Shown piece by piece: positions 38,953-55,538 of a DNA stretch of 64,000 nt. The translations under genes were made by a program, and so were the position numbers. The notes beneath the pieces are model-generated. The model was not told the origin of the DNA and did no database searches. It worked only from the letters and a program-made list of their open reading frames with translations. This DNA comes from Arthrobacter sp. Y-9 (lineage in GTDB: Bacteria; Actinomycetota; Actinomycetes; Actinomycetales; Micrococcaceae): positions 2,728,001 through 2,792,000 of the forward strand of contig NZ_CP121463.1 of NCBI RefSeq assembly GCF_029690065.1. The letters are read 5' to 3'. Position 1 is the stretch's first letter, and the number at the start of each line of letters is the position of its first letter.

Positions 38953-41067
38953 TTACTCGCCGCGGTTCTTCTGGATGATCTCGTCAGCCACAGCCTTGGG
39001 AACCTCGGCGTAGCTGTCGAAGGTCATCGAGTACACCGCGCGGCCCTGCGTCTTGGAACGCAGGTCACCGATGTAGCCGAACATCTCGGACAACGGAACG
39101 TTGGCACGGATGACCTTGACGCCGGCAGCATCCTCCATGGACTGGATCATGCCACGGCGGGAGTTGAGGTCGCCGATGACATCGCCCATGTACTCCTCGG
39201 GAGTACGGACCTCGACGGCCATGAGCGGTTCCAGCAGAACCGGGTTGGCACGGCGTGCGCCTTCCTTGAACACCTGGGAACCGGCGATCTTGAACGCCAT
39301 TTCCGAGGAGTCGACGTCGTGGTACGCGCCGTCGATCAGGATGGCCTTCACACCCACCATGGGGTAGCCGGCCAGGATGCCGAACTGCATGGCGTCCTGG
39401 ATACCTGCGTCGATGGAGGGGATGTACTCGCGCGGAACGCGGCCACCGGTGACCTTGTTCTCGAACGCGTAGAAGGTGCCGTCCGTGGTCTCGAGCGGCT
39501 CGAAGGAAACCTGCACCTTAGCGAACTGACCGGAACCACCGGTCTGCTTCTTGTGGGTGAAGTCGACCTTCTCAACGGCCTTCTTGATGGTTTCGCGGTA
39601 CGCGACCTGGGGCTTGCCCACGTTGGCCTCGACCTTGAACTCGCGGCGCATGCGGTCCACCAGGATGTCCAGGTGGAGCTCGCCCATGCCGGCGATGACC
39701 GTCTGGCCGGTGTCCTCGTTGAGGGAGACCTGGAAGGTCGGGTCCTCAGCGGAGAGCTTCTGGATGGCCGTGGAGAGCTTCTCCTGGTCACCCTTCGAGT
39801 TCGGCTCGATGGCCACCGAGATCACGGGCTCCGGGAAGCTCATGGACTCCAGCACGATCTGGTTGTTCGGATCGCACAGGGTGTCGCCCGTGGTGGTGTC
39901 CTTCAGACCGATGGCGGCGTAGATGTGGCCGGCGGTGGCGCCCTCGACGGGCATCTCCTTGTTGGCGTGCATCTGGAAGAGCTTGCCGATGCGCTCCTTC
40001 TTGCCCTTGGTGGAGTTGACCACCTGGGCGCCGGCCTCGACGTGACCGGAGTACACGCGGACGAAGGTCAGCTGACCGAAGAACGGGTGTGCCGCGATCT
40101 TGAAGGCGAGAGCGGAGAAGGGCTCGTCAGCGCTGGGCTTACGGACCAGTTCCTCTTCCTCGTTGCGCGGGTTGTGGCCGACCATGTCCGGCACGTCCAG
40201 CGGGGACGGCAGGAAGTCGATGACGGCGTCGAGCATCGGCTGCACACCGCGGTTCTTGAAGGCGGAGCCACAGAACACCGGGTAGAGCTCGGAGTTGACG
40301 GTCATCTTGCGGATGCCGGCCTTGAGCTCCTCGAGGGTGAGTTCTTCGCCCTCGAGGTACTTCTCCATGAGCTCTTCCGAGGACTCGGCGACGGTCTCCA
40401 CGAGCTGTGCGCGGTATTCCTCGGCACGCTCCTGCAGATCGGCGGGGATCTCCTGGACCTCGTAGGAGGCGCCCATGGTCACGTCACCCTTGGCATCGCC
40501 GGGCCACACCAGGGCACGCATCTCGAGCAGGTCCACAACACCGATGAAGTCGTTCTCGGAACCGATCGGCAGCTGCATCACGAGCGGCTTGGCGCCCAGG
40601 CGGCTGATGATGGTGTCGACGGTGAAGTAGAAGTCAGCGCCCAGCTTGTCCATCTTGTTGACGAAACAGATGCGGGGGACGTTGTACTTGTCAGCCTGAC
40701 GCCACACGGTCTCGGACTGCGGCTCAACGCCTTCCTTGCCGTCGAAGACGGCGACGGCGCCGTCGAGGACGCGCAGGGAGCGCTCAACCTCAACGGTGAA
40801 GTCCACGTGACCGGGGGTGTCGATGATGTTGATCTGGTTCTTGTTCCAGAAGCAGGTCACGGCGGCAGACGTGATGGTGATGCCGCGTTCCTTTTCCTGT
40901 TCCATCCAGTCGGTGGTGGACGCACCGTCGTGCGTTTCACCGATCTTGTGGTTCACACCCGTGTAGAAGAGGATGCGCTCCGTAGTAGTGGTCTTGCCGG
41001 CATCGATGTGGGCCATGATGCCGATGTTGCGGACCTTGTTAAGGTCGGTAAGCACGTCCTGTGCCAC
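38953..41067 (-). CDS. fusA: Translation elongation factor G
   Basis: GTPase that drives ribosomal translocation and, with RRF, recycling. The product is 704 aa from GTG 41067, chosen because GGGAG lies 6 nt upstream and the family starts [17 protein letters not shown]. The frame stays open nine codons further upstream. G1 is [14 protein letters not shown]3 DTPGHVDF and G4 NKMDK. All five domains fit. Confidence 0.97.
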   Translation of the reverse strand: MAQDVLTDLNKVRNIGIMAHIDAGKTTTTERILFYTGVNHKIGETHDGASTTDWMEQEKERGITITSAAVTCFWNKNQINIIDTPGHVDFTVEVERSLRVLDGAVAVFDGKEGVEPQSETVWRQADKYNVPRICFVNKMDKLGADFYFTVDTIISRLGAKPLVMQLPIGSENDFIGVVDLLEMRALVWPGDAKGDVTMGASYEVQEIPADLQERAEEYRAQLVETVAESSEELMEKYLEGEELTLEELKAGIRKMTVNSELYPVFCGSAFKNRGVQPMLDAVIDFLPSPLDVPDMVGHNPRNEEEELVRKPSADEPFSALAFKIAAHPFFGQLTFVRVYSGHVEAGAQVVNSTKGKKERIGKLFQMHANKEMPVEGATAGHIYAAIGLKDTTTGDTLCDPNNQIVLESMSFPEPVISVAIEPNSKGDQEKLSTAIQKLSAEDPTFQVSLNEDTGQTVIAGMGELHLDILVDRMRREFKVEANVGKPQVAYRETIKKAVEKVDFTHKKQTGGSGQFAKVQVSFEPLETTDGTFYAFENKVTGGRVPREYIPSIDAGIQDAMQFGILAGYPMVGVKAILIDGAYHDVDSSEMAFKIAGSQVFKEGARRANPVLLEPLMAVEVRTPEEYMGDVIGDLNSRRGMIQSMEDAAGVKVIRANVPLSEMFGYIGDLRSKTQGRAVYSMTFDSYAEVPKAVADEIIQKNRGE

Positions 41068-41136
41068 GGTGTCTCCCTTTGAGATGGACAACACGTCCGC
41101 CGCCGACCGAGGAGGCCGGCGGCGGTTCGTGTGTTT

Positions 41137-41607
41137 TTACCAGCGGTAGTGGGCGAAGGCCTTGTTGGACTCGGCCATCTTGTGGGTGTCTTCGCGACGC
41201 TTCACGGCGGCGCCGAGACCGTTGGAGGCATCCAGGATCTCGTTGCGGAGGCGCTCGGTCATGGTCTTCTCACGACGGGCCTTGGAGTAACCGACGAGCC
41301 AGCGGAGGGCCAGCGCGGTGGCGCGACCCGGCTTGACCTCGACCGGAACCTGGTAGGTGGCGCCACCGACACGGCGGGACTTGACCTCAAGGCTCGGCTT
41401 GATGTTGTCCATGGCCTTCTTCAGGGTGACGACGGGATCGTTGCCGTTCTTCTCGCGGGCACCTTCAAGAGCACCGTAGACGATGCGCTCGGCGGTGGAC
41501 TTCTTGCCGTCCACGAGAACCTTGTTGATCAGCTGGGTGACCAGCGGGGAACCGTAAACCGGATCCGAAACGAGCGGCCGCTTGGGGGCCGGACCCTTGC
41601 GAGGCAT
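41137..41607 (-). CDS. rpsG: 30S ribosomal protein S7
   Basis: Head-assembly initiator; represses the str operon in E. coli. The 156 aa begin [20 protein letters not shown] and end KAFAHYRW. One nt after rpsL. Confidence 0.97.
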   Translation of the reverse strand: MPRKGPAPKRPLVSDPVYGSPLVTQLINKVLVDGKKSTAERIVYGALEGAREKNGNDPVVTLKKAMDNIKPSLEVKSRRVGGATYQVPVEVKPGRATALALRWLVGYSKARREKTMTERLRNEILDASNGLGAAVKRREDTHKMAESNKAFAHYRW

Positions 41608-41608
41608 A

Positions 41609-41983
41609 TTACTTCTTCTCCATCTTTGCGCCGTAGCGGCTGCGAGCCTGCTTGCGGTTCTTCACACCCTGGGTGTCGAGGGCGCCACGGACGATCTTGT
41701 AGCGAACGCCGGGGAGGTCCTTCACACGACCACCGCGCACCAGCACGATGGAGTGTTCCTGCAGGTTGTGACCCACACCCGGGATGTACGCGGTGACCTC
41801 GACGCCGCCGTTGAGGCGGACGCGGGCGACCTTACGGAGAGCCGAGTTCGGCTTCTTCGGGGTGGTGGTGTAGACGCGGGTGCAGACGCCGCGGCGCATC
41901 GGGCTGCCCTTAAGGGCAGGAGCCTTGGTCTTGGAGACCTTCGGCGTGCGGCCCTTACGGACCAGCTGCTGAATAGTAGGCAC
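41609..41983 (-). CDS. rpsL: 30S ribosomal protein S12
   Basis: Decoding-centre protein and site of streptomycin resistance. The 124 aa carry [12 protein letters not shown] and [11 protein letters not shown]. The Lys residues that mutate in resistant strains appear wild type (TPKKPNS; the second site reads GRVKDLPG). First gene of the str operon, with an upstream leader of about 235 nt. Confidence 0.97.
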   Translation of the reverse strand: MPTIQQLVRKGRTPKVSKTKAPALKGSPMRRGVCTRVYTTTPKKPNSALRKVARVRLNGGVEVTAYIPGVGHNLQEHSIVLVRGGRVKDLPGVRYKIVRGALDTQGVKNRKQARSRYGAKMEKK

Positions 41984-42357
41984 TGTTCGTGTTCTCCATC
42001 ATCTGGAGCGGCCGTTCCCAGCCGCTCCCCATTTGCTTTGCCCCGGCCTGTCAGTCTGCGGACCGAACCACAGGAACGCCAGGGCGAAGCACTTCAAAGA
42101 GATGCACACCCGGCCCCGATCCGAACAATCCGCAAGGGCCCCAGGCATGCAAAATCGTGGCATTCGTTGTGCAAGTTCCCCACAACATGGACGGTGTCCG
42201 CTGCCACGTAAATCAATCAGATCAACTGTACCACGGCGCAGACCGCCTCCGTGAATCGCGGGCGCCCTGGCGCCTGGCCACACTCCCTCTGCCCCGGCGC
42301 TCCCCCCGCTCGACCGACGACGGCGCGTGGCCGCCGTCGTGCCGCCCGGGGAAAGGC
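41984..42357 (-). promoter_or_regulatory. str operon leader and candidate promoter
   Basis: No gene here. Minus strand TACAGT at 42225-42230 lies within GTACAGTTGAT, the same 11-mer found at the infA promoter. The best -35 is TTCACG at 42250-42255, 19 nt away. The leader of roughly 235 nt down to rpsL shows no strong hairpin that I could identify. Confidence 0.5.
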
Positions 42358-42392
42358 GGGAGGGCCCCACCGGAAACCGGTGAGGCCCTCCC
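42358..42392 (-). terminator. rpoBC terminator
   Basis: A 16-bp stem (42358-42373 with 42377-42392, one mismatch) and 3-nt loop, 27 nt after the rpoC stop. Confidence 0.85.
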
Positions 42393-42419
42393 TGTCACGC
42401 ATCGGATGCGCTGCGATCC

Positions 42420-46319
<3,900 letters not shown>

Positions 46320-46404
46320 GGAATCCTGTTCTCTCTTGTCTCTAAGTCTTGACTGTCAGGAAGAGGTGGGGTGCAGCGGCGGCCGGAGCCGCCGCCGCAC
46401 GTCA

Positions 46405-49905
<3,501 letters not shown>

Positions 49906-49994
49906 GAGGGTTCCTTCCACAGACCTTCGGGCTGAACAGCCCTCCCCCATTGAGTGTCCGAAGCGCACGACACGCTTGGCACCACCCGACCGGG

Positions 49995-50006
49995 ACCGCT
50001 ATATGA
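49995..50006 (-). repeat. TCATATAGCGGT element upstream of rpoB, proximal copy
   Basis: Twelve-base match to the distal copy, 90 nt before rpoB. It sits in the loop of a CCGGG / CCCGG hairpin. Confidence 0.6.
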
Positions 50007-50066
50007 CCCGGGACCGTAGAGCGGCATAAGCACTCTTTGCTTAAATGCCACAGACACGACCAGCCC

Positions 50067-50078
50067 ACCGCTATATGA
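50067..50078 (-). repeat. TCATATAGCGGT element upstream of rpoB, distal copy
   Basis: Second copy, 72 nt upstream of the first and about 35 nt after the -10 of the rpoB promoter. Confidence 0.6.
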
Positions 50079-50112
50079 AGGCCGAAGGTACAGAGGGAAG
50101 ACGCAAATATCC

Positions 50113-50141
50113 ACGATACAGGACAGAAACGAATATGTCTA
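50113..50141 (-). promoter_or_regulatory. rpoBC promoter
   Basis: Minus strand TAGACA (50136-50141), 17-nt spacer, TATCGT (50113-50118), in an AT-richer stretch. Leader of about 200 nt to the rpoB TTG. Confidence 0.65.
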
Positions 50142-50192
50142 CCTCAGTCGCGGTGCCCGAGTCAAGCCGGGCCGGGACCCGGCGAGCCGCCG

Positions 50193-50720
50193 TCAGTCCT
50201 CCGGGACCGTGATGTCGGCGACCGTGGCCCCGTAGGCGCGGATCAGTTCATCGGCGTCCACGAACAGGCTGTACCCGTGCGCGCCGGCCCCCATGGCCAC
50301 CCTCCGGCCCGTGATCGACTGGTCCGCGAAGACGGGCCAGTCGGTGGTGCTCCCGATCGGGGTGATGGTGCCCCGCACGAACCCGGTGGCCTCGAAGGCG
50401 AGCTCGGCCTCCGGCAGACGGAGCTTGTTCACCCCCACCACCGCGCGCAGCTTCGGCCAGGAGATGGCACGGCCGCCCGGGACCAGGGCGAAGAGGTACG
50501 TCCCGTCCGAACGCTTGACCACGAGCGTCTTCACGATGCCCGACGGCGGCAGGCCCAGCAGCGCCGCAGCCTCCTGGAGGGACCCGGCGGCGGGCCGCTC
50601 GCGGATCTCGATCTCCAGGCCCCGCTCCGCGGCGTCTCGCCTGACGCGATCCTGCGGGTCCGCGGGCTCCTGGGAACCGGCCGTCTCCTGGGATGCGCTT
50701 CCAGTGGTGGACTCGGTCAC
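50193..50720 (-). CDS. YbaK/EbsC-family aminoacyl-tRNA deacylase
   Basis: Probably hydrolyses mischarged tRNA (Cys-tRNA-Pro type editing), judged from the family. The 175 aa have a disordered Ser/Thr/Glu-rich start of about 30 residues, then LGLPPSGIVKTLVVKRSDG (catalytic Lys region), GVNKLRLPEAEL and GAGAHGYSLFVDADELI. GTG start with GAAGGAG upstream. It lies between the rpoB promoter and the divergent thiolase gene. Confidence 0.85.
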   Translation of the reverse strand: MTESTTGSASQETAGSQEPADPQDRVRRDAAERGLEIEIRERPAAGSLQEAAALLGLPPSGIVKTLVVKRSDGTYLFALVPGGRAISWPKLRAVVGVNKLRLPEAELAFEATGFVRGTITPIGSTTDWPVFADQSITGRRVAMGAGAHGYSLFVDADELIRAYGATVADITVPED

Positions 50721-50838
50721 GGAGTCTCCTTCATCGCCGTCATTCCTCTGCTGTCCACACCATCCTGGCAGGCCGGCGAAGCCGAGGCCACCACGCGATA
50801 GCCTTGGTGGAGAACCACATCACGGAAAGCGAAGGCCC

Positions 50839-52038
50839 ATGTCCAGCACTGAAAGCAACAATGACGTTGTCATCCTCGCCGCTGCCCGCACGCCGCAGGG
50901 CCGGTTGAACGGACAGCTCGCCAGCAAGACCGCCGTCCAGCTCGGCAGCCACGCCATCAAGGCCGCCGTGGAACGCGCGGGCATCGACCCGGACGACGTG
51001 GACGCCGTCATCATGGGACAGGTCCTCCAGGCGGGCGCCGGCCAGAATCCGGCGCGCCAGAGTTCGGTGGGAGCCGGCCTCGGCTGGAACGTGCCCACGG
51101 TGACCCTCAACAAGGTCTGCCTCTCCGGGCTCACCGCCGTGATCGACGCCGCGCGCCTCATCCGCTCGGGGGAGGCCGACGTCGTCGTGGCCGGAGGTCA
51201 GGAGTCCATGACCCGCGCCCCGCACCTGCTGCCCGGCTCGCGGCAGGGCTGGAACTACGGCACCGTGCAGGCGCTCGACCATGCGGCGCACGACGGCCTC
51301 ACGGACGCCTTCGACGGCCAGTCGATGGGCCTGTCCACGGAGAGCCTCAATCTCACCCTGGGCATCGATCGCCGAGCCCAGGACGAGGTCGCCGCCGCGT
51401 CCCACAACCGCGCGGCCGACGCCATCGCCGCGGGGGTCTTCACCGAGGAGATCGCGCCGCTCAGCATCGCCCAGCGCAAGGGCGACCCGCTGATCGTGGA
51501 CACCGACGAAGGGGTGCGTCCCGGGACCACCCTGGAGACCCTGGGCGGCCTCAAGGCCGCGTTCGCGACGGACGGGACGATCACGGCCGGCAACTCCTCG
51601 CCGCTCTCCGACGGCGCGTCCGCGCTGGTGCTCTCGTCCCGCAAGTATGCGGACGACCACGGCCTGGGCTACCTCGCCGTCGTGGGCAGCCCCGGGCAGG
51701 TGGCCGGGCCGGACAACTCGCTCCACTCGCAGCCCTCGCACGCGATCCAGGCGGCCCTCCGCCGGGCCGGCTGGGAGACCGGGGACCTGGACTTCATCGA
51801 GATCAACGAGGCCTTCGGCTCGGTGGCCGTGCAGTCCCTCAAGGACCTGGACTACCCGCTGGACCGCTGCAACATCCACGGCGGGGCGATCGCCCTGGGC
51901 CACCCGATCGGCGCCTCCGGCGCCCGCCTGGCGCTGCACGCCGCCTTCGAGCTGAAGCGCCGAGGCCAGGGCAAGGCCGCCGTCGCCCTCTGTGGTGGTG
52001 GTGGTCAGGGCGAGGCCCTTCTGCTCTACCGCGACTGA
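50839..52038 (+). CDS. Acetyl-CoA C-acetyltransferase (thiolase)
   Basis: Condenses two acetyl-CoA, or cleaves 3-ketoacyl-CoA. The 399 aa hold the full thiolase set: nucleophile Cys94 in NKVCLSG, NEAF near 332, His355 in GHPIGASG and Cys385 in LCGGGGQG. The ATG at 50839 fits the family start; a GAAGG is close upstream. No beta-oxidation partners are nearby, so the direction of its use is unclear. Confidence 0.93.
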   Translation: MSSTESNNDVVILAAARTPQGRLNGQLASKTAVQLGSHAIKAAVERAGIDPDDVDAVIMGQVLQAGAGQNPARQSSVGAGLGWNVPTVTLNKVCLSGLTAVIDAARLIRSGEADVVVAGGQESMTRAPHLLPGSRQGWNYGTVQALDHAAHDGLTDAFDGQSMGLSTESLNLTLGIDRRAQDEVAAASHNRAADAIAAGVFTEEIAPLSIAQRKGDPLIVDTDEGVRPGTTLETLGGLKAAFATDGTITAGNSSPLSDGASALVLSSRKYADDHGLGYLAVVGSPGQVAGPDNSLHSQPSHAIQAALRRAGWETGDLDFIEINEAFGSVAVQSLKDLDYPLDRCNIHGGAIALGHPIGASGARLALHAAFELKRRGQGKAAVALCGGGGQGEALLLYRD

Positions 52039-52060
52039 TCGCGGCTCCTGCCCCACAGGA

Positions 52061-52104
52061 GAGGCCGGCCGGGCACCCAGTGATCTGGGTGCCCGGCCGG
52101 CCTC
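52061..52104. terminator. Bidirectional terminator between thiolase and nucleotidase genes
   Basis: Perfect 20-bp stem (52061-52080 with 52085-52104) with a TGAT loop between convergent genes. No T-run on either side. Confidence 0.82.
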
Positions 52105-52123
52105 TCGCATTCAGTGAGCCGTG

Positions 52124-53950
52124 TCAGGCCGTGACGGTCAGCGGCTGACCGTCGACCACCAGCTTCCAGTCGTTGCGGGCGACGGCCGCAGGATCCAGGA
52201 CCCCGTGCTCCACCACGTAATCGATCATGAGCTGGCGGATCTCCTGCTGGCTGTTGGTCAGGACCGGAGCCTGGGTGACGCCCGGGAAGCTGCCGCCGCC
52301 GCTCTGGCGGTAGTTGTTGATCGCCAGGGCGAACTCCGCGCCGTCCGCGACGGGCGCTCCCCCGTAGCTCAGCCCCTGGATGCGCTGACCCGCGGGACGG
52401 GCGACGTCGATGCTGTACTCCAGGGGTGCGTCCAGGCCGAAGACGATGTCGTAGTTGTAATCCGGGGTGCCCGCCGGAGCGAGCGCGGTGGGGGCGTTCG
52501 TCAGGTCCGCGGCGGCCACCGTGGTGCCCGTGACGGTCTTGTAGTACGTCGCGGACCACTCGAGGTAGGCCTTGAGCTGGGCGCCGGTGAGCTTGATGCT
52601 GAGCAGCGTGTTGTCGAAGATGTAGAGGCCGGCGATGTCGCGGATGGTCAGCGGACCCGCGGCCACGTCCACCGAGCGGGAGAACGGCGCGGCGATCGAG
52701 AGGACCGGCAGCCCGGCGTTCGGGCCGCCGGCGAGTTCGGCCTTGATCCGGGTCGCCTGGACGAAGTTGATCGCGTCGATGGCGGCGGTGTCCTCCCAGC
52801 AGGCCGTGGCCGTCGACAGCGGCGCCGTGGAGGAGCCGATGGCGGTGTTCACGTACTTCACGGCCTCGCGGTGGGCGGAGGTGACGGCCTGGACGACGGC
52901 GGGATCCTCGGGCGCGGTCTTGGCGTCCAGCAGGTGGGAGTGAGCGGTCTCGACCTTCCAGTGGCCCCGCTCCTTGACGAGGTCCAGGTCGATCACGGAG
53001 ACGCGCATGCCCCAGCGCAGGGGTTCGGTGAGCAGGACCTGCCGTCCCGTGGCCGTGTTGGTCACGAACCGCTCCGGGATCTCCTGGTGCGCATGGCCGA
53101 CCAGGATCGCGTCGATCCCGGGCACCTGCTCGGCGAGCTGGCTCGAGGCGTTCTCCGGGAAGGGCAGGGCGTCACCGTAGGAGGAGCCCGGCGTCGCGCC
53201 GGAGTGGCAGGAGACTATCACGACGTCCGCGCCTGCGGCACGCACCTCGGGGATGACCTTCTTCGCCTCCTCGACGATGCCGTTGAAGTCCAGCTTGCCC
53301 TCCACGTTGTGGCGGTCCCACAGGGCACAGCCCGGGGTCACGAAACCCACGATGCCCACCGTCACCCAGCCTGCGGAGGTCCGCACGCGCTTGAGGACGT
53401 AGGGGCTGAAGGCGCGGGCCGCGCGGCCGGCCACGTGGACGTTGGCGCCCAGGACGGGGAACGTCAGCTGGCGCTCCCAGGTGCGCAGGTGGTCGATGCC
53501 ATAGTTGAACTCGTGGTTGCCCAGCGCGACGGCGTCGTAGCCCACCGCGTTCATGGCGAGGGCCATGGGGTGCTTCACCGTGCGGGAGGCGGGGCGGATC
53601 TTGGCGAAGTAGTAAGCGAGCGGTGTGCCCTGGATGGTGTCGCCGGCGTCGATGGTCAGGGTGCTGGACTCACCGCGTTCGGCGCGGACCGCCTTGATGA
53701 GCGACGAGGCCTGAGCGATGCCGATCTGATTGCCCGCCTTGTCCGCGTAGGCGGCGTCCTTGAAGTAATCCCAGTTGAACACGTTGTTGTGCAGGTCCGT
53801 GGTGCCGAGCACGGTCAGACGGAAGCGCTTGGCGCCGTGGCCGGGGCTCGCCTCGGCAGGTGCGGCGGCGAGAAGGGCTCCGGCGCTGGAGCCCGCGACG
53901 ACGGCGGCGCTCAGCATGGCGCGGCGGCTGACGGTGCTGGTTTCACTCAT
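52124..53950 (-). CDS. Secreted bifunctional metallophosphatase / 5'-nucleotidase (CpdB/UshA type)
   Basis: Predicted exported enzyme that releases phosphate from nucleotides or 2',3'-cyclic nucleotides. The 608 aa start with a Tat signal (SRRAMLSAAVVAG, cleavage near AEA-SPG). The metallophosphoesterase domain shows GTTDLHNNVFN, DAGDTIQG, LGNHEFNYG, VSCHSG and VGHAHQEIP; the 5'-nucleotidase C-terminal domain follows (about 340-590, ending in FALAINNYRQSGGG and more). There is no LPXTG anchor. A good promoter and a PHO-box-like repeat lie upstream. Confidence 0.9.
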   Translation of the reverse strand: MSETSTVSRRAMLSAAVVAGSSAGALLAAAPAEASPGHGAKRFRLTVLGTTDLHNNVFNWDYFKDAAYADKAGNQIGIAQASSLIKAVRAERGESSTLTIDAGDTIQGTPLAYYFAKIRPASRTVKHPMALAMNAVGYDAVALGNHEFNYGIDHLRTWERQLTFPVLGANVHVAGRAARAFSPYVLKRVRTSAGWVTVGIVGFVTPGCALWDRHNVEGKLDFNGIVEEAKKVIPEVRAAGADVVIVSCHSGATPGSSYGDALPFPENASSQLAEQVPGIDAILVGHAHQEIPERFVTNTATGRQVLLTEPLRWGMRVSVIDLDLVKERGHWKVETAHSHLLDAKTAPEDPAVVQAVTSAHREAVKYVNTAIGSSTAPLSTATACWEDTAAIDAINFVQATRIKAELAGGPNAGLPVLSIAAPFSRSVDVAAGPLTIRDIAGLYIFDNTLLSIKLTGAQLKAYLEWSATYYKTVTGTTVAAADLTNAPTALAPAGTPDYNYDIVFGLDAPLEYSIDVARPAGQRIQGLSYGGAPVADGAEFALAINNYRQSGGGSFPGVTQAPVLTNSQQEIRQLMIDYVVEHGVLDPAAVARNDWKLVVDGQPLTVTA

Positions 53951-54030
53951 GGGTTACCTCTGGGGGGTGACGACGGGACGACGCCCGGAGACCGGGCGCG
54001 AGGGGGATGGACCGAGGGGCCCAAAGCGCC

Positions 54031-54059
54031 AGTCTAGGCCGCCGTCACAGCCCTGGGAA
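54031..54059 (-). promoter_or_regulatory. Nucleotidase promoter
   Basis: Minus strand TTCCCA (54054-54059), 17-nt spacer, TAGACT (54031-54036). Leader of about 75 nt to the start at 53950. Confidence 0.6.
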
Positions 54060-54084
54060 GGAGTTGTGAAACGATTCCTGAATT

Positions 54085-54106
54085 GTTCACCGGAGGTTAC
54101 CGCCCG
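54085..54106. promoter_or_regulatory. PHO-box-like site upstream of nucleotidase
   Basis: GTTCACCGGAG (54085-54095) followed directly by GTTACCGCCCG (54096-54106): two 11-nt units. The first matches the actinomycete PhoP half-site GTTCACC exactly; the second matches poorly. Confidence 0.35.
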
Positions 54107-54154
54107 TCCCGGCCGCGCCGGTCCGCGCACCACTCCCCCGGCCTCGTTAACGCG

Positions 54155-54188
54155 GAAGATCCCGCCCACCGAAGTGGACGGGATCTTC
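54155..54188 (-). terminator. rplJ-rplL terminator
   Basis: A 10-bp outer stem (54155-54164 with 54179-54188), one mismatch and a 4-bp inner stem, 54 nt after the rplL stop. Confidence 0.8.
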
Positions 54189-54242
54189 TCAGCAGACAGT
54201 CTCCGATCCTCAGAGGACCGGGGAACCGACCAGCAGCAGATG

Positions 54243-54620
54243 CTACTTGACGGTGACCGTGGCGCCGGCAGCCTCGAGCTGCTCCTTGGCCTTCTCGGCG
54301 GTCTCCTTGTTGACGCCCTCGAGGACGGCCTTGGGGGCACCGTCGACGAGGTCCTTGGCCTCCTTCAGGCCGAGGGAGGTCAGGGCGCGCACCTCCTTGA
54401 TGACACCGATCTTCTTGTCGCCGGCGGCCTCGAGGACGACGTCGAACTCGGTCTTCTCCTCGGCCTCTTCAGCAGCGCCGCCACCGGCGGGGCCTGCAAC
54501 GGCAACAGCTGCGGCGGTGACCTCGAAGGTCTCCTCGAACAGCTTGACGAACTCGGAGAGCTCGATGATAGTCAGTTCCTTGAAAGCTTCAATGAGCTCT
54601 TCGTTGCTGAGCTTCGCCAT
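54243..54620 (-). CDS. rplL: 50S ribosomal protein L7/L12
   Basis: Stalk protein that recruits translation GTPases. The 125 aa have the N-terminal dimerisation domain ([20 protein letters not shown]), an Ala/Gly hinge near 40-55 and the C-terminal factor-binding domain ([20 protein letters not shown]). It follows rplJ by 62 nt. Confidence 0.97.
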   Translation of the reverse strand: MAKLSNEELIEAFKELTIIELSEFVKLFEETFEVTAAAVAVAGPAGGGAAEEAEEKTEFDVVLEAAGDKKIGVIKEVRALTSLGLKEAKDLVDGAPKAVLEGVNKETAEKAKEQLEAAGATVTVK

Positions 54621-54682
54621 GATTGGCGTCCTTCCTGTAGTTGGTGCCTGCGCACCACAGTGTGTGGGTGGGGAGAAGAGGA

Positions 54683-55240
54683 TCAGGCCTCTTCGGAAGC
54701 GGCCTCGGCCGGAGCCTCGGCAGGTGCTTCCTCAGCGGCGGGCGCCGGAGCGCCGTTCTCTTCTTCGAGCTTGATGCGCAGGGCATCAATGATGCGGGCA
54801 GCTGCGGCAGCCGGGGCCTTGAGGACACCGGCGACCTTCGCGAGCTGCAGCTCACGGGACTCGAGAGCGGCCAGTGCGGCAACTTCCGAAGCGTTCAGAG
54901 CCTTGCCCTCGAAGTAACCGGTCTTGATGACCAGCTGCTTGTTGGCCTTGGCAAAGTCCGTGAGGCTCTTCGCGGCAGCAACGGCGTCGCCCTTGATGAA
55001 GGCGATTGCGGTGGGGCCTGCGAGCTGGCCGTCGAACGCGTCGACACCGGCTTCCTTGGCTGCAATCGCGGTCAGGGAGTTCTTGACGACGGAGTACTTG
55101 GTCTCCGCGCCCAGGGAACGACGCAGCTCCTTGAGCTGTGCGACAGAGAGCCCGCGGTATTCGGTCAGGACAGCGGCGGTCGATTCGTTGAAATCGGTGG
55201 TGATCTCAGAAACTGCGGCCACCTTGTTCGGCGTTGTCAT
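54683..55240 (-). CDS. rplJ: 50S ribosomal protein L10
   Basis: Stalk base that anchors L7/L12 dimers. The 185 aa include [20 protein letters not shown] and [10 protein letters not shown], plus an Ala/Glu-rich C-terminal tail. AAGGAGG precedes the ATG. Its leader contains an intrinsic-terminator-like hairpin that is probably an attenuator. Confidence 0.97.
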   Translation of the reverse strand: MTTPNKVAAVSEITTDFNESTAAVLTEYRGLSVAQLKELRRSLGAETKYSVVKNSLTAIAAKEAGVDAFDGQLAGPTAIAFIKGDAVAAAKSLTDFAKANKQLVIKTGYFEGKALNASEVAALAALESRELQLAKVAGVLKAPAAAAARIIDALRIKLEEENGAPAPAAEEAPAEAPAEAASEEA

Positions 55241-55324
55241 AACCCTCCTTCCGGGGAATCAGGCCGGTCAGGAAGGTCCTCGCTGCTCGCGGCGTGAGCC
55301 GCGCATCAGGTACTCAGGGGCACC

Positions 55325-55358
55325 AACAAAAAACGCCCCGCGCAGGCGCACGGGGCGT
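55325..55358 (-). terminator. Attenuator-like terminator in the rplJ leader
   Basis: Perfect 8-bp outer stem (55333-55340 with 55351-55358) followed on the minus strand by six T. It lies between the rplJ promoter and rplJ, 93 nt before the start codon. Confidence 0.72.
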
Positions 55359-55487
55359 GGAAGATCAGACTTCTCGCTCGGTTCACCTGCGCCGGCCGCC
55401 CTTATGCTGAAGGGTCCTTCGATGGAGATCCACACGGTTCTGCAGGGCAGAAAGCACAGGGATATCCAACAACCGACGGTCTTTGGT
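55359..55487 (-). ncRNA. Putative L10-type ribosomal protein leader
   Basis: Transcribed leader between the rplJ promoter and the attenuator. It includes CCAAAGACCGTCGG, GGATATCC and a CCCTT / AAGGG hairpin near 55399-55414. Placement matches L10 autoregulatory leaders of other Gram-positives; the fold was not computed. Confidence 0.42.
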
Positions 55488-55493
55488 GATCCC

Positions 55494-55523
55494 AGCTTAC
55501 GGGAGATCCCGCCGGACGGGCAA
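55494..55523 (-). promoter_or_regulatory. rplJ-rplL promoter
   Basis: Minus strand TTGCCC (55518-55523), 18-nt spacer, TAAGCT (55494-55499), starting 16 nt after the GNAT gene stop. Leader of about 245 nt. Confidence 0.62.
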
Positions 55524-55538
55524 ATCGGCGGGCCGGCC

